In this document: positions 61,290 to 64,000 of the stretch, piece after piece | Layout: every line of letters starts with the position of its first letter | Numbering within the stretch: the first letter of the stretch is position 1 | Assembly: GCA_029783825.1 (NCBI GenBank) | Contig: JAREIK010014481.1 | Location: 1 to 64,000 of the forward strand | Direction of reading: 5' to 3' | Source of the DNA: Sapria himalayana | Lineage: Eukaryota > Streptophyta > Magnoliopsida > Malpighiales > Rafflesiaceae | DNA: 64,000 bases | Notes under the pieces: model-generated | Seen by the model: only the letters and a program-made list of their open reading frames with translations | Database searches by the model: none | Told to the model about the DNA's origin: nothing | Position numbers and translations under genes: made by a program

Positions 61290-61870
61290 TTATAATAGTT
61301 TAATTATTGCATCACTATCATCCTCCAATGAATCTTCTGACATTTTGTATGATTCTGATGAAAGTTTCAACTCATTTTCAGATATAAATCGATCATCTTC
61401 AATTTCTATTGGGCCACCATTTGAGTCACATAAATTTTCTTGATCTTCATCTACATGCACAGACTCAATATTATATATGTCATCTTCTTGGAATGCCGAT
61501 ACAATACTAAGTTTGCACTTTTTTGTTGAGATGTTGGTACTTCAAAATTTGATCAAGCTTTAATTTTGCAAATCATCCACCAATCACTCTTATCGTGAGA
61601 TAAACTCAGATATGTATAATAAATATACTTTAGTGGCTTGAACTGCCAAAATAAATGGCTCATATTGATTAAATCTATGTTTATGGTTTACATACACTAG
61701 CTTATAATCCGAATGAATCTTTGCACCACATTTCGTGTATGATAAAACCACTCATACTTTAATATAACAATCCTATTATTTTGGAGTCCGAGATACTCCA
61801 ACTCAATAACTTCTGTGAGTTGACCATAATAATCAATCTCATTTGTACTATAACTTTAGCCTTTAATACA
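61290..61870 (-). pseudogene. TNP2 C-terminal fragment (DUF4216 region) in E4
   Basis: Minus strand: EIDYYGQLTEVIELEYLGLQ, NNRIVILKYEWF (61850-61760), SLSHDKSDWWMICKI (about 61590), then an acidic tail with VHVDEDQENLCDSNGGPIEI, EDDRFISENELKLSSESYKM, SEDSLEDDSDA, ending before 61290. It parallels 35410-36000 of E3 closely. The catalytic core is absent because homology stops at 61870, where a minisatellite begins. This is a truncated remnant. Confidence 0.8.
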
Positions 61871-61884
61871 TATAACACTATTAA

Positions 61885-62995
61885 AGTGGTTATACATATA
61901 TAGTATACACATATAGTTAAACAAAATATTATATGTTATTATACATTTAATTATAAATATAGTTTCACGTGATTATACATATAGTTACACATATAGTTAT
62001 ACTTTATTTATACAAGTAGGAATATATTTTTTTTCATATAATTTTATACATTTATAAATATAGTTCTATATTGGTATTGATATAGTAACATACATTTTTA
62101 TATACCAATATATAAACATGTATATTAAATATATGTTGTAAATTATATATTTAAATATATTTATGTATACAGTTTTATAGTTATACATATAGTAAGATAC
62201 AATTATTTATATTTATATGTTGTTATACATATATATATAGTTATAAATAGTTATATATAGTTAAACAAATAGTTATATATAGATATATTCATACAAGTAG
62301 TTATAAGTAGTTATACATAAATGTCAAAGTTATAAACAAATATATAGATTTATATATGTATACATATTTACAAATATAGTTATATTTAATTATATAGAGT
62401 TTTATATAGTTATACAAATATTTATATATAGTTATACACATAGTTAAACATAATGTTATATGTTGTTATACCTGTAATTATAAATATTTTTACATGTGGC
62501 TATACATTTAGTTACACATATAGTTATACTTATATTTATACATGTAGGTATATATTTTTCATATTATTTTATATATTTATAGATATAGTTATGTATAGGC
62601 ATAGATATAGTAAAATACATTTTTATATACTATTATATAAAAATGTTTATTAAATATATGTTGTAAATTACATATTAAAATATAATTATGCACAAAGTTG
62701 TTATAGTTATACATATAGTAGATACAATTATTTATAGTTATATGTTATTATACATATGGTATATGTAGTTATAAATAGTTATATATAGCTAAACATATAG
62801 TATTTATAGATATATTCATACCAAGTGTTATAAGTAGTCATACATAAATGTATATGAAGTTCTAAACAAATATATAGATTTACATATATGTATACATAGT
62901 AACAAATATAGATATATTTAATTATATAGAGTTTTATATAGTTATACAACTATTTATATATAGTTATACACATATATTTAAACATAATGTTGTAT
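61885..62995. repeat. 1.1-kb GTTATACATATAGTTA minisatellite
   Basis: Reverse-complement family of 13690-14460 and 16745-17310. Within it, an internal duplication of about 530 bp: the series from TAGTATACACATATAGTTAAACA (61905) recurs from about 62440 (CACATAGTTAAACATAATG), with matching order of TTTTTCATATAATTTTATAC and GTATTGATATAG-like strings. Confidence 0.75.
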
Positions 62996-63794
62996 GTTTT
63001 TTTTGGATCAACGCTTCTTAACCTCAAATTACTTTCAAACACTATTATGCTAATTTAGAATACAAATCCAATGTGTTCAAGTACATACGTGAGAGGGCAT
63101 GTACACTTCCAACAAGAAATAAACAACTATCATCAATATCTAAAGCCATCTATCCTATCAACAAGAAACAACAAATAAATTAATAGGTTCCATACACATT
63201 ACTCACACTATTATCAATGAATGAAAATAATAATAGGCTAAAATAGGATGGCAGTCATCAGCAATTTTTTTTGTATACACTTCTTCAAAAAACATGATGT
63301 ACTTCAAGGTTACCCATCTAGAGTCATGCCATCTTGGCCCTCCAACCAGGAGGATAACCTGAATCTTGGCATCAAATAGGTCAAGCCAAGGTTGCAAATG
63401 GATGTTAGTTCTTAAATGGATATTCACTAGGTTTAGCAGGATCATGCATCATCCTGAAATTAACAGGTAAAGGAAATGCGTGAGAAACTGGTCAGGGATC
63501 CCATTGCTGATGGCCAAGTAAAGATGGAAGGGCCATACAATCACTAGGAACAATAGAAATACTTGCAACAAGTGAGGTTGGAATGTGAGTTGATGGCGGC
63601 CTAGTAGGCTTTAAAGTAGATGGAATGAGAAGTTCATTGTCCTGTGGGCACCAATTGGGCATGTCATCATCATTGTCAAAGAGCTTCTTCTATGCATTCT
63701 GTTCAGGAAACTTGTTTTTCTTTCAAACTTAGCAGTGCATGAACCTTGCATTCGCTAACTTGTTTGTGCGTGGGAATCACTTGAGCAGAGACAA
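62995..63794. other. Less AT-rich segment, unrecognised
   Basis: Minus-strand exon-like text spread over different frames: NDDDMPNWCPQDNELLIPST, LKPTRPPSTHIPTSL, then MALPSLLGHQQWDP, and HDPAKPSEYPF (63720-63420), plus an 80-residue frame 63203-63445 with VGGPRWHDSRWVTLKYIMF. It could be a captured or degraded gene. I cannot name it. Confidence 0.35.
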
Positions 63795-64000
63795 CACTAC
63801 AAGAAAATATCAATTTAGCTAGGAAATTTTAGCTAGTGATCAATCACTAGCTAAATTGTAAGAGATTAGCAAGGGAATAGCAAGGGATTTATTATTTTTT
63901 TTTGAAAAAAAAATAGCAATGGATTAGCGAGAGAAAATTTTTTGAAAATTCTGCTCAAAAAAAGGGGATTTTAGATGGATTTAGAGACAGATTAGTGACG
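63795..64000 (+). mobile_element. Left end of another CACTA element (E6)
   Basis: CACTACAAGAAAATATC, then TTTAGCTAGGAAATTTTAGC, then CACTAGCTAAATTGTAAGAG and GATTAGCAAGGGAATAGC. Same tip and subterminal organisation as E1's left end. It runs out of the window. Confidence 0.8.

Larger units (their letters stand above)
54571..61870 (-). mobile_element. CACTA element E4 (right arm to TNP2 C-terminus)
   Basis: The low-coordinate end is the right end of the element: CACTACAATAAAAATCCC, reverse complement of the E1/E2 right ends. Inside, in minus orientation: TNP2 C-terminus, TNPA-like gene, shared 3' module, unrecognised fragments, NAT10 pieces, palindromic arrays, and two copies of module M. Its left arm is not found. 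Beyond 61870 lies a minisatellite, then E6. So E4 is truncated or rearranged on that side. Confidence 0.7.

Overview
The window is nuclear DNA of a seed plant. It is very AT-rich and repeat-dominated, and I find no convincing intact host gene. The evidence for a plant is: CACTA (En/Spm-type) DNA transposons with CACTACAAGAAAA-type ends, decayed TNP2 and TNPA-like transposase genes, and captured fragments of plant nuclear genes that still contain introns. I cannot name the species from sequence alone.

About a quarter of the window (four blocks, roughly 16 kb) is degenerate TATC/GATA tetranucleotide microsatellite. It reads TATC on the + strand at 1764-11068 and 21374-24528, and GATA on the + strand at 40891-42570 and 52355-54570. 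Five CACTA ends fall at or within a few tens of bases of these arrays.

Layout. 1-1764: a fragment of a reverse-oriented CACTA element (duplicated 3' module and TNPA C-terminal remnant). 1764-11068: TATC array. 11069-21373: element E1 (+), carrying pieces of the cohesin gene SCC3 and of a NAT10-type RNA cytidine acetyltransferase gene. 21374-24528: TATC array. 24529-32906: element E2 (+), carrying pieces of at least five host genes: PPR, SCC3, NAT10, the spliceosomal SmF gene, and a probable kinesin-12. 32907-52319: E3 (-), with a multiply broken TNP2 gene, a GATA array, older retroelement-like debris and a left arm. 52355-54570: GATA array. 54571-61870: E4 (-), with right arm, NAT10 pieces, palindromic 24-bp arrays, a broken TNPA-like gene and the TNP2 C-terminus. 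61885-62990: AT-rich minisatellite. 63795-64000: the start of another CACTA end, E6 (+).

How it fits together. TNP2 is the CACTA transposase, and TNPA-type proteins bind subterminal repeats like the TTAGCTAGGGA palindromes seen here. All transposase copies in the window are broken, so E1 and E2 look like non-autonomous Pack-CACTA elements that would need a protein source elsewhere. The captured fragments keep their exon-intron junctions, so they were acquired as DNA rather than by reverse transcription. The block 'right arm | tetranucleotide array | left arm' occurs in both orientations, which suggests a large inverted duplication centred near 38 kb.
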